A stretch of 5,063 nt of DNA. It comes from an uncultured Gammaproteobacteria bacterium. GTDB taxonomy: Bacteria; Pseudomonadota; Gammaproteobacteria; Pseudomonadales; Litorivicinaceae. The notes under the pieces were generated by a model. It saw only the letters and a list, made by a program, of their open reading frames with translations. It was not told the DNA's origin and did no database searches. This document shows, in pieces, positions 5,016 to 5,063 of the stretch. The translations under genes were made by a program, and so were the position numbers. The DNA is taken from the NCBI GenBank assembly GCA_913062835.1, contig CAJXXD010000091.1:1-5063 (forward strand). Reading direction: 5' to 3'. Positions within the stretch are counted from its first letter, which is position 1, and each line of letters starts with the position of its first letter.

Positions 5016-5063
5016 CGGGCTTATCATTTATATTGTGATCCCGTGATCGGATTGGTGTTGGTG
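5016..5063. other. Right-end intergenic stretch
   Basis: Forty-eight AT-richer bases after the last stop. GTGATC occurs twice (5035 and 5043), and ACGGG/CCCGT could pair across a 20-nt loop. No gene, promoter or convincing terminator can be supported within what is visible. Confidence 0.3.

Overview
The window reads as a bacterial chromosome segment, most likely from a proteobacterium and perhaps a gammaproteobacterium. The evidence is moderately GC-rich coding, clear AGGAG-type ribosome binding sites, and a small exported Asn-Pro-Tyr repeat protein of a kind I associate with that group. The taxon is an inference; no rRNA or other marker gene is present.

The left two thirds (about 1-3710) form one minus-strand gene cluster, read right to left. 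It holds an XRE-family repressor, an ImmA/IrrE-type zinc metallopeptidase, an alpha/alpha-barrel protein resembling the linalool dehydratase/isomerase-like (Ldi) family, a DUF763 protein with a helix-hairpin-helix-like element, and the N-terminus of a radical SAM protein that runs off the left edge. Spacing is tight: a 4-nt ATGA overlap between repressor and peptidase, 93 nt before the Ldi-like gene, 17-18 nt before DUF763, and a 23-nt overlap between DUF763 and radical SAM. Upstream of the repressor is a sigma70-like promoter (TTGACA, 18 nt, TACAGT) set inside matching inverted repeats. These are probably the repressor's own operators.

The simplest reading is an inducible module. The XRE protein represses the operon, the ImmA/IrrE protease relieves repression on some signal (in known XRE/ImmA pairs, DNA damage or related stress), and three cargo proteins are then made. 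The cargo is unusual: a radical SAM enzyme, a largely uncharacterised DUF763 protein and an Ldi-like barrel. I do not recognise it as a described system. Its role is open; a stress, nucleic-acid or defence function is inference only.

The right third (3969-5015) holds three small plus-strand genes. They encode a secreted NPY-repeat protein, a 51-residue hydrophobic peptide and a 130-residue membrane protein with a highly charged tail. A strong hairpin with a competing alternative fold lies between the first two. These look like separate cell-envelope genes, although the palindromic operator region also holds a weaker plus-strand promoter candidate pointing at them. The last 48 nt show no gene I can support.
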